DNA of 64,000 bases from Profundicola chukchiensis. Lineage in GTDB: Bacteria > Bacteroidota > Bacteroidia > Flavobacteriales > Weeksellaceae. The position numbers and the translations under genes were made by a program. Shown piece by piece: positions 9,792 through 20,177 of this stretch. Every line of letters begins with the position of its first letter. Position 1 is the stretch's first letter. The notes under the pieces are model-generated. The model was given only the letters and a program-made list of their open reading frames with translations. It was not told the DNA's origin and did no database searches. The DNA is taken from the NCBI RefSeq assembly GCF_029664245.1, contig NZ_JANAIE010000004.1, positions 186,001 through 250,000 of the forward strand. Direction: 5' to 3'.

Positions 9792-12700
9792 ATGATAAAA
9801 TATTTACCTCTTTTATATTTATTTCTCATTGTCCAAAGTTGTGCTACCTACGAAACACAGTATGCGGCCGATGAAAGCATGGAAGCTATTTCTTCTGATG
9901 CCGAAGTTTTGCATTCCTTTTATTTAATTGGCGATGCAGGGATTCGTTATACCCAAGATGTTGTCTTGAAGGATGTACTAGAAGCTTCTAAAGACGCTGG
10001 AGAGAATAGCACTTTATTATTCCTGGGTGATAATATTTATTGGAAAGGTATGCCCGCAGAGGATCATCCAGAGCGAGAAGAGAAAGAAATCATCTTAGTC
10101 GCACAAATTGCGCTAGGCAAGCAGTTTCCTGGCAACACCATCTTTATTGCAGGTAACCATGATTGGTATTCGGGATTAAAAGGATTAGAACGTCAGCGAG
10201 AGCGCGTACAAGAGACACTTGGTAAAAAGAGTTTTTATCCTAATGATGGATGTGGTTTTAAACGCATCAAAATGGGCGATGAGTTAGTGTTAATCGTTAT
10301 CGATTCACAGTGGTATATCACCAATTGGGACAATCACCCGACCATGAACGATGATTGTGATATTAAAACCAAAGCTCAATTTTGGGAAGAAGTAGAAAGC
10401 GAAATCAAGAAAGCGGATGGTAAAACAACTTTAATCGCTATTCACAATCCGGTGTTGACTAACGGTTCTCACGGCGGACAGTATTCATTTAAATCTCATA
10501 TGAAACCTCTACCAGTTTTGGGGAGTCTTAAGAATTTATTCAGAAAGACAGGAGGCGTGAGTAATACCGATAATCAAAATAACATATATCGTGAGTTGAG
10601 CGATCGTCTTAAAGCTTATTCTCAGTTTGGGAATAAAGTCATTTTTGCTTCAGGACATGACCATAACCTACAATTCATTCAAAAAGATAATGTTACTCAG
10701 ATTGTTAGCGGTTCAGGGGCGAAGAAAAGCGCTACACGTCTTACGAATGGCGGTAAGTTTAGTAGCTCCGATCAAGGTTATGCTAGACTAGATGTGATGA
10801 AGGATGGTTCGTCTCAAGTTCATTTCTATTCGAGTGATTTAGGAAAAGAGATTTACGCAGCGAAAATATTTCCAGAAAATAAAGAATATAAAGAGCCGGA
10901 ATTTAAAGAGATTCAAACCCAAGCAACTGCCAAGATTTACGAAGATGATAGATTGAATAAATCTAAGTTCTACACTTTTATTTGGGGTAAAAGACATAGA
11001 AAGCACTACGGAACTGAAGTTACTGTTCCTTCGGTAGATTTAAGCACCTATCATGGGGGATTAACTCCTGTAAGAAAAGGAGGTGGTCATCAATCGAAGT
11101 CGTTGCACATGGTGAACCCAGAGGGTAAGGAATATGTGATGCGCGCGTTAAAGAAAAGTGCAACTCAGTTTATTCAAGCCGTAGGTTTTAAGGATCAATA
11201 TGTACAAGATTCATTTAATGAAACTGCTACAGAAGACTTAATTCTAGATGTGTTTACGGGAGCTCATCCATACGCACCTTTCACGGTGGCTGGATTATCA
11301 GAATCGATAGGTGTTTTATATGCCAATCCAACTTTAGTCTATGTTCCAAAGCAGAAAACCTTAGGTAAATACAATGAAATCTTTGGGGATGAATTGTATA
11401 TGATTGAGGAAAAAGTAACCGATGGTCATGGCGATTTGGAAAGCTTTGCAAATGCAGATGAGGTGATTAATACCTACGATTTATTTAAACAAATTAGAAA
11501 AGACGAGGATAATCAAGTAGATCAGCGAGCTTTCTTAAGAGCACGTTTGTTTGATATGGTGATTGGTGACTGGGACAGACATTACGACCAATGGAAATGG
11601 GCTGTAAAAAACGATGGTAAGAAAGAAACTTATGTCGCTATTCCGCGAGATCGCGACCAAGCCTTCTCGAATATGTCAGACGGTTTGTTGATGGGATATC
11701 TTACCCGAAGTATTCCGAACTTAAGCCTTATGCAGAAGTATACTGCAGAGCCTCGCAACATCAAAAGGTTTAACCTAGAGCCTTATCCGCTAGATGTGGC
11801 TTTATTACCTGATATGACGATGCAAGATTGGCAAGAAGAAATTGCTTTTATTCAAGAGAACTTAACCGATGAGGTGATTGAGCAAAGCATGAGCGTAATG
11901 CCAAAAGAAGTTCAAGACGAGTCATTTACCCATATTGTTGAAACCCTTAAAAAGAGAAGAGATAACCTGTCTAATTATGGGATGGAGTACTTTGAAGTAG
12001 TCAACAAAACTGCTACGATAACAGGAACTGATAAAGATGATTTCTTTGAAGTTCAAAGATTAGCAGACGGCTCAACAGAAGTTTCGGTGTATAGAATTAA
12101 AGGAGGAGAAAAGAAAGATAGATTTCACCACAAGGTATTTTCTCCTGAGTTTACCAAAGAGATTTGGTTGTATGGCTTAGATGATAAGGATGTGTTTCAT
12201 GTCTATGGTGACGGAAAAGCAAAGATTAAAGTTAGAATCATTGGTGGACAAAACCATGATGTTTATAAGATTGAAAACTCTAGAAGACTTAAGGTTTATG
12301 ATTATAAATCAAAGAAATCCACTTTTGAGAATAAGAACGTAAATAAGCGCTTGACCGATCATTATAAAACTAATGTGTACGACTATCATAACATCAAGTA
12401 TAATAATTTAGTTTGGGCATTTCCTGCATTAGGGTATAATCCAGATAATGGAATTATGATTGGACCTAGTTTGACATATACGGTAAATAATTTCGAACAG
12501 AATCCATTCTCTCAAAAGCATCAAGCACAATTAAAATTCTTTACGGCTACCGAAGGTGTTGAAGTGAGTTATTTAGGGGAATTTGCGCGCGTATTGGGAG
12601 GTGCGAACTTAATCCTTGAAGGACTTTACCAAAGCCCGTATTATAGTAAGAATTTCTTTGGTTTTGGAATGAATTCCGTTTATAATGATGAGGTCGCACT

Positions 12701-13445
12701 GGATTATAACAGAACCTTGGTAGAGGAATTTAGATTTAAACCTTCCTTAAAACTGCAAAAGCAAAATGGTCAGTTTTATCAATTAGGTTTAAGCTATCAA
12801 AGTATGGAATTAGATAAAACAGCGAATCGTTTTGTTTCAGAAACCGACCAGATAGAAGAAGCTGCCTTTAGTCAGCAGAACTTTGTGGGCGTGTTTGGAC
12901 GTTTTAATTATGAAAACAAGGACAATCCTGTCTTCCCAAGTTTAGCGATGTTGTTGAATGTAGAAGCAGGTTATAAAGCTAATTTAGATCGCGACGGACA
13001 TGGCTATACCTATATTCATCCAAGTTTAGGTTTTAGTCATAAATTAGTACCAAGCGGGGATTTGGTTTTAGCCACTTTGTTTAAGGCTCAAATCAACTCT
13101 ACAGAAGATATAGAGTATTATCAAGCGGCTAGTATTGGAGGAGATAATGGTCTAAGAGGTTTCCGCAACCAAAGGTTTACCGGTAAAACTAGTTTTACGC
13201 AATCCTCTGATCTTCGTTGGAAAGTAGGAAGTCTTAAAACTCCGATTCTACCTATTAGCTTTGGTATTTATGGTGGGTTTGATTACGGACGTGTTTGGAG
13301 TGATTATGACATTTCAGACATTTGGAAAACTTCATATGGAGGAGGTGTATTCCTGCATGGAGCAGAAAAGGTAGGGCTAAAAGCATCCTATTTTAGGTCA
13401 GAAGATGGCGGTAGGTTTGTGATTGGTGCTGGCTTTGGATTCTAA
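9792..13445 (+). CDS. Lipoprotein metallophosphoesterase fused to an Omp85-type outer-membrane barrel
   Basis: About 1,217 residues. A signal peptide with lipobox (LIVQSCATYE) is followed by a calcineurin-like metallophosphoesterase domain with all the usual metal-site blocks: IGDAG, LGDNIYW, AGNHDWYSG, AIHNPV and SGHDHNLQF. A middle region of about 450 residues carries GDWDRHYDQW and PRDRDQAF, which resemble a kinase-fold-like or phosphotransfer module; I do not assign it. The last 350 residues look like a BamA/TamA-type barrel with GGDNGLRGFRNQRF and a C-terminal strand ending in Phe (VIGAGFGF). The ATG at 9792 is taken; a TTG two codons earlier is possible. It probably removes phosphate from substrates at the outer membrane, but the substrate is unknown. 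Confidence 0.8.
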   Translation: MIKYLPLLYLFLIVQSCATYETQYAADESMEAISSDAEVLHSFYLIGDAGIRYTQDVVLKDVLEASKDAGENSTLLFLGDNIYWKGMPAEDHPEREEKEIILVAQIALGKQFPGNTIFIAGNHDWYSGLKGLERQRERVQETLGKKSFYPNDGCGFKRIKMGDELVLIVIDSQWYITNWDNHPTMNDDCDIKTKAQFWEEVESEIKKADGKTTLIAIHNPVLTNGSHGGQYSFKSHMKPLPVLGSLKNLFRKTGGVSNTDNQNNIYRELSDRLKAYSQFGNKVIFASGHDHNLQFIQKDNVTQIVSGSGAKKSATRLTNGGKFSSSDQGYARLDVMKDGSSQVHFYSSDLGKEIYAAKIFPENKEYKEPEFKEIQTQATAKIYEDDRLNKSKFYTFIWGKRHRKHYGTEVTVPSVDLSTYHGGLTPVRKGGGHQSKSLHMVNPEGKEYVMRALKKSATQFIQAVGFKDQYVQDSFNETATEDLILDVFTGAHPYAPFTVAGLSESIGVLYANPTLVYVPKQKTLGKYNEIFGDELYMIEEKVTDGHGDLESFANADEVINTYDLFKQIRKDEDNQVDQRAFLRARLFDMVIGDWDRHYDQWKWAVKNDGKKETYVAIPRDRDQAFSNMSDGLLMGYLTRSIPNLSLMQKYTAEPRNIKRFNLEPYPLDVALLPDMTMQDWQEEIAFIQENLTDEVIEQSMSVMPKEVQDESFTHIVETLKKRRDNLSNYGMEYFEVVNKTATITGTDKDDFFEVQRLADGSTEVSVYRIKGGEKKDRFHHKVFSPEFTKEIWLYGLDDKDVFHVYGDGKAKIKVRIIGGQNHDVYKIENSRRLKVYDYKSKKSTFENKNVNKRLTDHYKTNVYDYHNIKYNNLVWAFPALGYNPDNGIMIGPSLTYTVNNFEQNPFSQKHQAQLKFFTATEGVEVSYLGEFARVLGGANLILEGLYQSPYYSKNFFGFGMNSVYNDEVALDYNRTLVEEFRFKPSLKLQKQNGQFYQLGLSYQSMELDKTANRFVSETDQIEEAAFSQQNFVGVFGRFNYENKDNPVFPSLAMLLNVEAGYKANLDRDGHGYTYIHPSLGFSHKLVPSGDLVLATLFKAQINSTEDIEYYQAASIGGDNGLRGFRNQRFTGKTSFTQSSDLRWKVGSLKTPILPISFGIYGGFDYGRVWSDYDISDIWKTSYGGGVFLHGAEKVGLKASYFRSEDGGRFVIGAGFGF

Positions 13446-13465
13446 AAATTTAAGTAAATTGCAAA

Positions 13466-14629
13466 ATGAATTTAGTTCAGAAATCAGAAGGCTTTGTTAG
13501 AGATTATTTAGCTCAAAATCTATCTCCTGATATATTATATCACAACATTACCCACACCGAGCGCGTGGTGCATAGAGTAGTGGAATTAGCTCAATGGGAA
13601 AATTGTTCGGCAGAGGATAAGGAATTATTGACGCTTGCGGCATGGTTTCATGATGTGGGCTATGCAACTCAATTTGAAAATAATGAAATTGTGGGGGCAC
13701 AGATAGCTGAAGAGTTTTTTAAATCAGAAAACTTAGCAGCTGATAAAATAGAAAAGATTAAATCTTTAATCCTGGCCACCATTCCCAAGTCAGAGCCTAA
13801 GACTTTGCTAGAGAAAATAATGAAAGATGCCGACTGCAGTCATGTCGGTTCGGAATATTTCTTTGATGTATCTACGGCCTTAAAAACAGAACTAGAACTA
13901 CACCAACATCAGAAAATTAAATCTGCGGAGTGGGATCAAGGTAACCTAGAGTTTTTAGACGAACATCAATTCTTTACCACCTCAGCAAAAGAAAACTGGC
14001 AGGCACAAAAAGATAAAAACCGATTGAAGTTAGAAGAGAGAATTCGAGAGAGAGAAGAAAAGTTGGCAGATAAAAAGAGATCCAGAAAAATGGGACGTGG
14101 GGTTGAAACGATGTTTCGTGTGACCTTAAAAAACCACATGGATTTAAGTGCTATTGCCGACACCAAAGCCAATATTTTACTTTCCATCAATGCCATTATT
14201 ATTTCGGTGGCGATTGCTAATTTACTACCTAAATTGGATTCCATTTCCAATACCTTTTTGGTCTACCCAACCATGGTATTATTGTTCTTTAGCGTAGTTT
14301 CCATCATTCTGTCGGTGTTGAGTACGCGTCCGAATGTCTCTAATGTGCATGTGACGAGAGAGATGATTAAGAACAATCAAAGCAACATTTTATTTTTCGG
14401 AAACTTTAATAAAATGTCGCTAGAAGAATTTGAATGGGGCATAGAATATTTAATAGAAAATCAAGATACATTGTATAATTCGCTTACCAGAGATTTATAC
14501 TTTTTGGGATTGGTATTAGAAAGAAAATACCGACTATTACGCATTACCTACAATGTATTTATGATTGGAATTGTATTAAGCGCCCTAGCATTTGTCGTGA
14601 GTTATTTCATGATAGCAGAAGTTTCATAG
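13466..14629 (+). CDS. HD-domain protein with C-terminal PycTM-like (DUF5706) membrane module
   Basis: 387 residues with two parts. Residues 1-200 form an HD phosphohydrolase: His26 and His30 (YHNITHTE), the His62-Asp63 pair (WFHDVGY) and Asp121/Asp123 (KDADCSH). A charged linker (about residues 180-215) leads to the segment LSAIADTKANILLSINAI, the hallmark of the Pycsar effector (PycTM) family, then two further membrane helices (about 265-290 and 360-385). In the Pycsar antiphage system, PycTM proteins respond to cyclic UMP or CMP made by a PycC cyclase. No cyclase gene lies nearby, and the neighbours are membrane and signalling genes. The HD part could hydrolyse a nucleotide signal; that is inference. 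Confidence 0.8.
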   Translation: MNLVQKSEGFVRDYLAQNLSPDILYHNITHTERVVHRVVELAQWENCSAEDKELLTLAAWFHDVGYATQFENNEIVGAQIAEEFFKSENLAADKIEKIKSLILATIPKSEPKTLLEKIMKDADCSHVGSEYFFDVSTALKTELELHQHQKIKSAEWDQGNLEFLDEHQFFTTSAKENWQAQKDKNRLKLEERIREREEKLADKKRSRKMGRGVETMFRVTLKNHMDLSAIADTKANILLSINAIIISVAIANLLPKLDSISNTFLVYPTMVLLFFSVVSIILSVLSTRPNVSNVHVTREMIKNNQSNILFFGNFNKMSLEEFEWGIEYLIENQDTLYNSLTRDLYFLGLVLERKYRLLRITYNVFMIGIVLSALAFVVSYFMIAEVS

Positions 14630-14651
14630 TATTAAAAAAGATAGGATAAGA

Positions 14652-17006
14652 ATGACTATGAAAAATGAATTTGATAGCGGAACTTTCCAAATTAGAACCT
14701 CGTTTAGACATTTGAAAAATCTATTTGAGGAACAAAAGGAGAGTACCAATTCAATACAAAGATTACAAGCTGAATGGGCCTTAAAAGTGTTTGAGGAACA
14801 TCCAGCCTTAGTAGAGGGTTTTGATAATATGGAGGATTTGAGCCGACATCAAGAACCTATAAATGAACTGATGAGCTTTTTGTTTCAAGAGTCTTTAACC
14901 TCCAATGAGATTAAATCGGCCTTGAACCCACTTTCCAGTCAGAGTTTTTATGATTCTCAACGCATGCTGAATCTAAAACAGGATTCTGTAGACGGGATTC
15001 ATTTAGATTTTTTGCACATCTACGAGGAAAGTACCAACTTCTTGAACTTGATGCCTTATAGCATTATTCTCAATAAGTATTATAAATACCAAATCGACTT
15101 CAATCGTCCGATTACGGTTCCGGTTGAATTAAAAAATGGCGATAGAAAAGTTTTTAGAATCACCTACAATGGAGATTTTATTTCTATTCAACCTAATGAG
15201 AATGCGATAGAAATCACCGAAGAAATCTTAGATAAGTTATTAAACAATACCCACGACCGTGAGCTTTGGGATTATTATTTCCCTAAAGAAAGTTGGCGTG
15301 TCGAAGGCTTTGGTTTATTGACCATGGTAGATGTTACTCTAGACGATCAAATCAATGGTTTTAAAGAGCATTTGATTGGTTCTACGGGGGATTTCACCTA
15401 TCAGACCATGCAGGATTATGTTAGGAAGATTCTGAATATTCCGGATTTGTACATTGGTACGACCATGTTAGAGAATGAATTGCTGGTTCCTGGTTATGAT
15501 GGTGGCTTTCCAACAATTATGCTTTCCAACGAAGAAAGCTGTGAGTTTGATAAGTTAGGTTGTAAGATGGTGAAAGAACAATTGCTTAAACACCAAGAAA
15601 TCTTTATCATTCCTAATATAGAATTATATGCTGCCGAGCATCCAGAGAATCGTTTGCGTCAAAATATGCTTAAAAACGGTCTTAAGAGTTTAGCCTTAAT
15701 TCCATTGGTGATTGATGGTCGTGTACAAAGCATTATTGAAATCGGTGGTTATGAGAAAAACCAAATCAACGAGATTAGCATTGTTAAAATAGATGATATT
15801 TTACCTTTTGTTAAAAGTTATGCAAAACGCTCCTTGCATGGTATCAAGGATAAAGTAAATGCCATTATTCAAGAGGAGTGTACATCTATCCACCCGGCCG
15901 TAAAATGGAAGTTTGAAGAAGAAGCTTATAGATTTTTAGCAGAACAACAAGGCGGTAAGAATCCTATTTTCCAAGAGATTGTATTTGAGAAAGTATATCC
16001 ACTCTATGGACAAATCGACATTGTAGGCTCGTCGGCGGCTCGAAATGAAGCGATTCAGCATGACTTAAAAGCTTTATTAAAGGAAAGTGTGCTAATTCTT
16101 GAAGGGGTGACGGTGAACAAGAACATGCCTTTCTATGAGCAGTTGCTACACGAGGCCAAGCGAAATCTATCTTTGGTAGAGAACGCGATTTATACCAACA
16201 CCGAACAGATTATTTCTAATTTCTTTGAAATGCGAATTCTGCCGGTTTTAAAATATTTTGCCGAATATACACAAGAGTCTAAGCGAGCAGAGAAATTCTT
16301 GAATTCATTAGACGAAAACCAAACGATCTACCACGCGCGTAAGCAATATGATGCTACGATTGATGCCATCAATCAAGGTTTGGCGCAATTCCTAGATGAA
16401 AAACAAGATGAAGCTCAAGCCATTTTCCCGCATTATTTCCAGAAGTATAAAACCGATGGCGTGGAACATGATTTATATGTAGGACCTTCGATCAACAAGG
16501 ATCATAGATTCCATGAAAGTGCGTTATATAATCTGCGCATGTGGCAAATGCAAATCATGTGTGAGATGGAGGCGAGGTATTATGCCATGCAAGAGAATTA
16601 TCCGATTAACTTAAAGGTGGCTTCGTTGATCTTTGCCTATGATTCGCCGATGAGTATTCGTTATCGTATTGATGAGAAGAAATTCGATGTAGATGGCGCG
16701 TATAATGTGCGTTATGAAATGATTAAAAAACGTATCGATAAAGCACATATCAAGAATACCAACGAAAGATTAACCCAACCGAATAAATTAGTTGTGGTAT
16801 ATTCCAACTCTAATATTGAGCGTGAATACATGTCTTACTTTAAGTTTTTACAAGCCAAAGGCTATGTTGGACCTAATTTAGAGATTGTGGAATTAGAAGA
16901 TCTACAAGATGCGGTAGGCTTAAAAGCCATTCGTGCCGATATCAATTTAAATTTAAAAGAGGAAGAGGAGTTTTATAGTCTAGAACAGGTGAAAGTTAAA
17001 CCCTAA
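14652..17006 (+). CDS. GAF-domain protein, large conserved cytosolic protein
   Basis: 784 residues, no signal peptide and no membrane helices. A central segment of about residues 250-400 (TMLENELLVP..., LKSLALIPLVIDGRVQSIIEIG) has the look of a GAF ligand-binding domain. The flanks are helical and acidic. No output domain (kinase, cyclase, GGDEF) is visible, so it may act as an adaptor or as a sensor for another protein. It lies 22 bases after the HD/PycTM-like gene and 21 bases before the PAP2 gene, consistent with one transcript. Two ATGs (14652 and 14658) are equally possible. Function unknown. Confidence 0.6.
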   Translation: MTMKNEFDSGTFQIRTSFRHLKNLFEEQKESTNSIQRLQAEWALKVFEEHPALVEGFDNMEDLSRHQEPINELMSFLFQESLTSNEIKSALNPLSSQSFYDSQRMLNLKQDSVDGIHLDFLHIYEESTNFLNLMPYSIILNKYYKYQIDFNRPITVPVELKNGDRKVFRITYNGDFISIQPNENAIEITEEILDKLLNNTHDRELWDYYFPKESWRVEGFGLLTMVDVTLDDQINGFKEHLIGSTGDFTYQTMQDYVRKILNIPDLYIGTTMLENELLVPGYDGGFPTIMLSNEESCEFDKLGCKMVKEQLLKHQEIFIIPNIELYAAEHPENRLRQNMLKNGLKSLALIPLVIDGRVQSIIEIGGYEKNQINEISIVKIDDILPFVKSYAKRSLHGIKDKVNAIIQEECTSIHPAVKWKFEEEAYRFLAEQQGGKNPIFQEIVFEKVYPLYGQIDIVGSSAARNEAIQHDLKALLKESVLILEGVTVNKNMPFYEQLLHEAKRNLSLVENAIYTNTEQIISNFFEMRILPVLKYFAEYTQESKRAEKFLNSLDENQTIYHARKQYDATIDAINQGLAQFLDEKQDEAQAIFPHYFQKYKTDGVEHDLYVGPSINKDHRFHESALYNLRMWQMQIMCEMEARYYAMQENYPINLKVASLIFAYDSPMSIRYRIDEKKFDVDGAYNVRYEMIKKRIDKAHIKNTNERLTQPNKLVVVYSNSNIEREYMSYFKFLQAKGYVGPNLEIVELEDLQDAVGLKAIRADINLNLKEEEEFYSLEQVKVKP

Positions 17007-17027
17007 CAACAAGCATAAACAGCGCGT

Positions 17028-17879
17028 ATGAAATATATTTTATTCTTTTTAATGTTGAGTTTTTCACTATCAGCTCAAGAAAACACAGCGCTAGATTCGC
17101 TGGCACAAGACAGTATTCCACAGCAAACCAAAGGCAAGAAATTCCTTTATGACATGGGGAATGTATTTGGTGGAATGGGTTATGCCTACACGCGCCCTTT
17201 GCATTGGGAAGGCAAGCAATGGAAACAAGCCGCAGGTATCTTGGCAGGAACAGCTTTATTGGTCTTGGTAGATGAGCCAGTAAATGAGTTCATGACCGAT
17301 CATAGAGAAGACGTACCTAAGGCAGTCAGAGATTACGGATGGTACTACGGAAGTCCACAAAACAACTATATGCTGACGGGAGCGGTTTATCTAACAGGAT
17401 TGTTCACCGATAATGAAAAGCTTAGAAGAACAGGAGTTTTATTAATCTCTTCAGCTTCAGCGGCAGGTTTATTACAACAAACCAGTAAATACACCTTTGG
17501 ACGTGCACGACCAAGAAGTGGCGATAGCCCAACGACTTTCAAACCTTTTGAAGCCGACAAGGATTATCATTCATTTCCATCGGGGCATATGATTTTAGCC
17601 TTTACCAATTCCTATGCGATTTCTAAACAATTCAAGAATCCATGGGTTAAAGGCGGAATTTTATTGGTAGGATCTGTGCCAGGTATTTCTAGATTATGGG
17701 AGGGTGCGCATTGGTTGAGTGATGTAGCCTTGAGTGCTGCTATCAGTATTGTTACGGTAGAAGCCATCGACAAATACCTAGACCATAAATACGCAGAAAA
17801 ATACAACGAAGGCGGAAAACAAGTCAGCTGGAATCTGATGGTTAAATCCAATCAAATCGGCGTAGTGATTAACTTCTAA
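17028..17879 (+). CDS. PAP2-family phosphatase (membrane or periplasmic)
   Basis: 283 residues with an N-terminal signal peptide (SFSLSAQEN) and the three PAP2 blocks: KYTFGRARPRSG (about residue 156 on), HSFPSGHM with the catalytic His, and SRLWEGAHWLSD with the nucleophilic His and partner Asp. Such enzymes dephosphorylate lipid phosphates such as undecaprenyl pyrophosphate, PgpB-type substrates or lipid A. The extended N-terminal region of about 100 residues before the first block resembles other Bacteroidota PAP2 proteins. It is the last gene of the block and is followed by a repeat cluster. Confidence 0.88.
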   Translation: MKYILFFLMLSFSLSAQENTALDSLAQDSIPQQTKGKKFLYDMGNVFGGMGYAYTRPLHWEGKQWKQAAGILAGTALLVLVDEPVNEFMTDHREDVPKAVRDYGWYYGSPQNNYMLTGAVYLTGLFTDNEKLRRTGVLLISSASAAGLLQQTSKYTFGRARPRSGDSPTTFKPFEADKDYHSFPSGHMILAFTNSYAISKQFKNPWVKGGILLVGSVPGISRLWEGAHWLSDVALSAAISIVTVEAIDKYLDHKYAEKYNEGGKQVSWNLMVKSNQIGVVINF

Positions 17880-18339
17880 GTTTAAATTTTAAATTCTAAA
17901 TGTTGAATGATGAGTTGTTCAGCATACTTCAAAACGTTGAACTACCAACTGTAAACAGAGAACCTAAAACCCTAAACTCTACACTTTCAACCCTAAACTA
18001 AACCCCGAAGCGTCACTCTGAACTTGATTCAGAGTCTTATTGTAGTAGGGCAAAGGTTGCTTAAAAGTAGTTTAAAAATTGCTTAAGACGTAAATCCTCT
18101 TGTTAGTTTGAGTGTTTTTGTAAAACAAAAATGTATCGAAAACTTAGACAAGAGAAGAAATGATGAATTTTAAATTCTAAATTTTGAATTATTCTGGAGG
18201 CTGCAGAACGTTGAACCGTAAACTGAGAACAACGAACCGTGAACTCTAAACCCTACACTCTCCACCCTAAACCAAACCAGCATTTCGATACAAATTTTTC
18301 TAAGGAAAAATTCTCCTCCATGTGACAGAAAGCATAGTA
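17880..18339. repeat. Intergenic mosaic repeat cluster, reverse orientation
   Basis: No gene. Carries the same modules as the clusters left of 8.8 kb but on the other strand: CACTCTGAACTTGATTCAGAG (about 18014), ATCCTCTTG..TTAGACAAGAG (about 18093-18153), and part of the GTGACAGAAAG unit (about 18322). The low-complexity CCCTAAACTCTACACT tracts are reverse complements of the TTTAGGGTGGAGAG tracts seen earlier. Confidence 0.75.
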
Positions 18340-18478
18340 GATGCTGAATCAAGTTCAGCATGACACACGTCTTACTCTAATAATAAAGCTTCAATCCTGA
18401 GCCAGGCACGGGAGGACTCCTCTGTTAATTCTCAGATTATTAATTAAAAAGAATTTTACAAACACAATCCTATGAAGT
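18340..18478. repeat. Left copy of a ~140-bp direct repeat bounding the decaying island
   Basis: Runs from GATGCTGAATCAAGTTCAGC through GGCACGGGAGGACTC and CTCAGATTATTAATTAAAAA to CAATCCTA. It is matched in the same orientation at 29417-29552 with only scattered substitutions. Between the copies lies about 11 kb of gene-poor, partly decayed DNA. Confidence 0.8.
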
Positions 18479-18594
18479 GTGTAAGTTTGGTTGTTTTTTT
18501 AACAAGTTTTCAGGTGTTTTCAATGAACGTTATTCTTCTAAAAGAGATGAAACAATTATAGCTGTGCAGGTATTGAAATAAATAGTATTTGGCC

Positions 18595-18854
18595 TTACGT
18601 TCCATTTTCTGTTTTGATAAAGGTTATTAGAACAGTACATCGATCACTTTTATGGTTCCTAATTAGCATGCGATGGACTAAACTCCCATTTTCAGACCTT
18701 GTTTTTGGAAGAAATTCTATAACCATATAAGTTATTGTTTTGTTTCCGTAAACAGTTAATTCTTTTATACCTTCAATAAAAGCAATTAATTTTTTTGGTT
18801 AAGCCAATCGTTAGAGTAGACTCCATCTTTATCAATTAAAAAGCAGTCTGAGGT
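18595..18854 (-). pseudogene. Decayed gene fragment, minus strand
   Basis: Read on the minus strand from 18854, the translation is protein-like (DCFLIDKDGVYSNDWLNQ), hits a stop inside an A-run, and continues in another frame as KKLIAFIEGIKELTVYGNK... through FLPKTRSENGSLVH to the stop at 18595. The amino acid pattern on both sides of the frame change looks coding, and an upstream stop cuts off the N-terminus. It is therefore the C-terminal relic of a small protein that I cannot name. The surrounding 18479-18594 and 18855-19299 show no other supportable feature. Confidence 0.5.
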
Positions 18855-19299
18855 TTAAATATATAAAACAGTTCAGATGTAAGAATATAGAATACCAATT
18901 AGTTAAATGGGAAAAGTTTTTGAATCATATAACTTGTAATATAATTTGCACTAAAGTATATCTAGATATGTTTTTTGGTAATTAGCTATTTATATTAAGT
19001 GTTGTTTTGGTTTATTCTATTTAAATATTGAAGTGAAACTTCAGATTAACAACTTATAAGAAATAAGAGACGGATTTCGAAAATATTTACAAGTAATCAA
19101 GGTGTTGTATTCCTGTATGTTTTAGATATTCAATTTAGTATTTTACGTCCAAATGCTTTAAACTTCCATAGGCAATTCTTTTCCTAATAATTAAATAGAA
19201 CTTGCCCTTAAGCAATTATTTTATTTTGATGATTCTATATTAAAAATATTTTAAAATTTTGTATTTTTATAATTAGGTTTTAATAATAATTTAATTAGT

Positions 19300-19767
19300 A
19301 TGAAAAAAGTTCTTTTACTTTCAGTGGTTTTGTTTTTATCATCTTTTGTTTTTAGTCAGCATAAAGATGAATTTGGCTATGATTACAAACTTAAAAATGG
19401 TTATAAAATATTCACACCAACATGGAACAATATATTTAATTCGGTCTCTATGCCTTCACATATCTTTGAGGAGCTGATGACATTATATAATTATAAATAC
19501 AATAACAATTTTGAATCCTATGTTCTTCAAAACCCGACAGGTCAAGGTATTTATACCGTCAAACAAGATAATAAAGGAATGACATTTGCTTGGTCAGGAG
19601 CTATTTTAAAAGCAAATGATTTAAGAGAAATTATAAATAAGTATTTCGTTAGTACAATTAATGGAGTAGATAATTATGTCGTTAACACAGGGAATGAAGG
19701 GAGAGTAATTATAAATATTAAAGACAAAAACTCTGATGCGGGATTTGTTATTTTTAGAGTGGAATAA
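19300..19767 (+). CDS. Small secreted protein of unknown function
   Basis: 155 residues with a clear signal peptide (LLLSVVLFLSSFVFSQ, cleavage after about residue 19). The mature part is rich in Asn, Tyr and Lys with no recognised motif or metal site. An AT-rich leader precedes the ATG. It is isolated inside the decaying island, with no partner gene within 1 kb. From 19768 to 20184 I see no gene; a minus-strand frame at 19954-20139 lacks any supporting feature. Confidence 0.6.
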   Translation: MKKVLLLSVVLFLSSFVFSQHKDEFGYDYKLKNGYKIFTPTWNNIFNSVSMPSHIFEELMTLYNYKYNNNFESYVLQNPTGQGIYTVKQDNKGMTFAWSGAILKANDLREIINKYFVSTINGVDNYVVNTGNEGRVIINIKDKNSDAGFVIFRVE

Positions 19768-20177
19768 AATAAATATGAAAAAGCTTATTTTATCATAGAC
19801 TCTAGTAATCAATATGATTGAAATTAAATCTCAAAGCGTAAGCTATGATAAGCTTATAAATATGTCGTTAAAAATGCAATTTATAAGGCTACTATTTTTC
19901 GTACTACATTCTCCATCATGCTTAATTAGAATATTATTAGGTTGGGTGTAGGGTCAGTAAGCCTTGTAATTGTCTACTTTAGAATAAGCATTTACGATAG
20001 ATGGTTGTTTAAAGTTAAACAATAAGTGAACTATTTGATTCCCCATCGTTCCATTCAGACCTTTTTCCATTATTAATTGTCTAAGTTCTAAGATTAAGAG
20101 TGTTAGAAAATAATCAATTTTAATATCCATGAAGTTCAAACGTTATGGAGGTAGTATTAAGTTTTAATCATTAAATT

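Noticed and set aside
18170-18361. Minus-strand frame of 63 codons
   Set aside because: Composed of the mosaic repeats; the same sequence recurs around 28.5-29.4 kb in other contexts.
19954-20139. Minus-strand frame of 61 codons
   Set aside because: Somewhat protein-like but no recognisable motif, no leader and no neighbour to support it; left uncalled.
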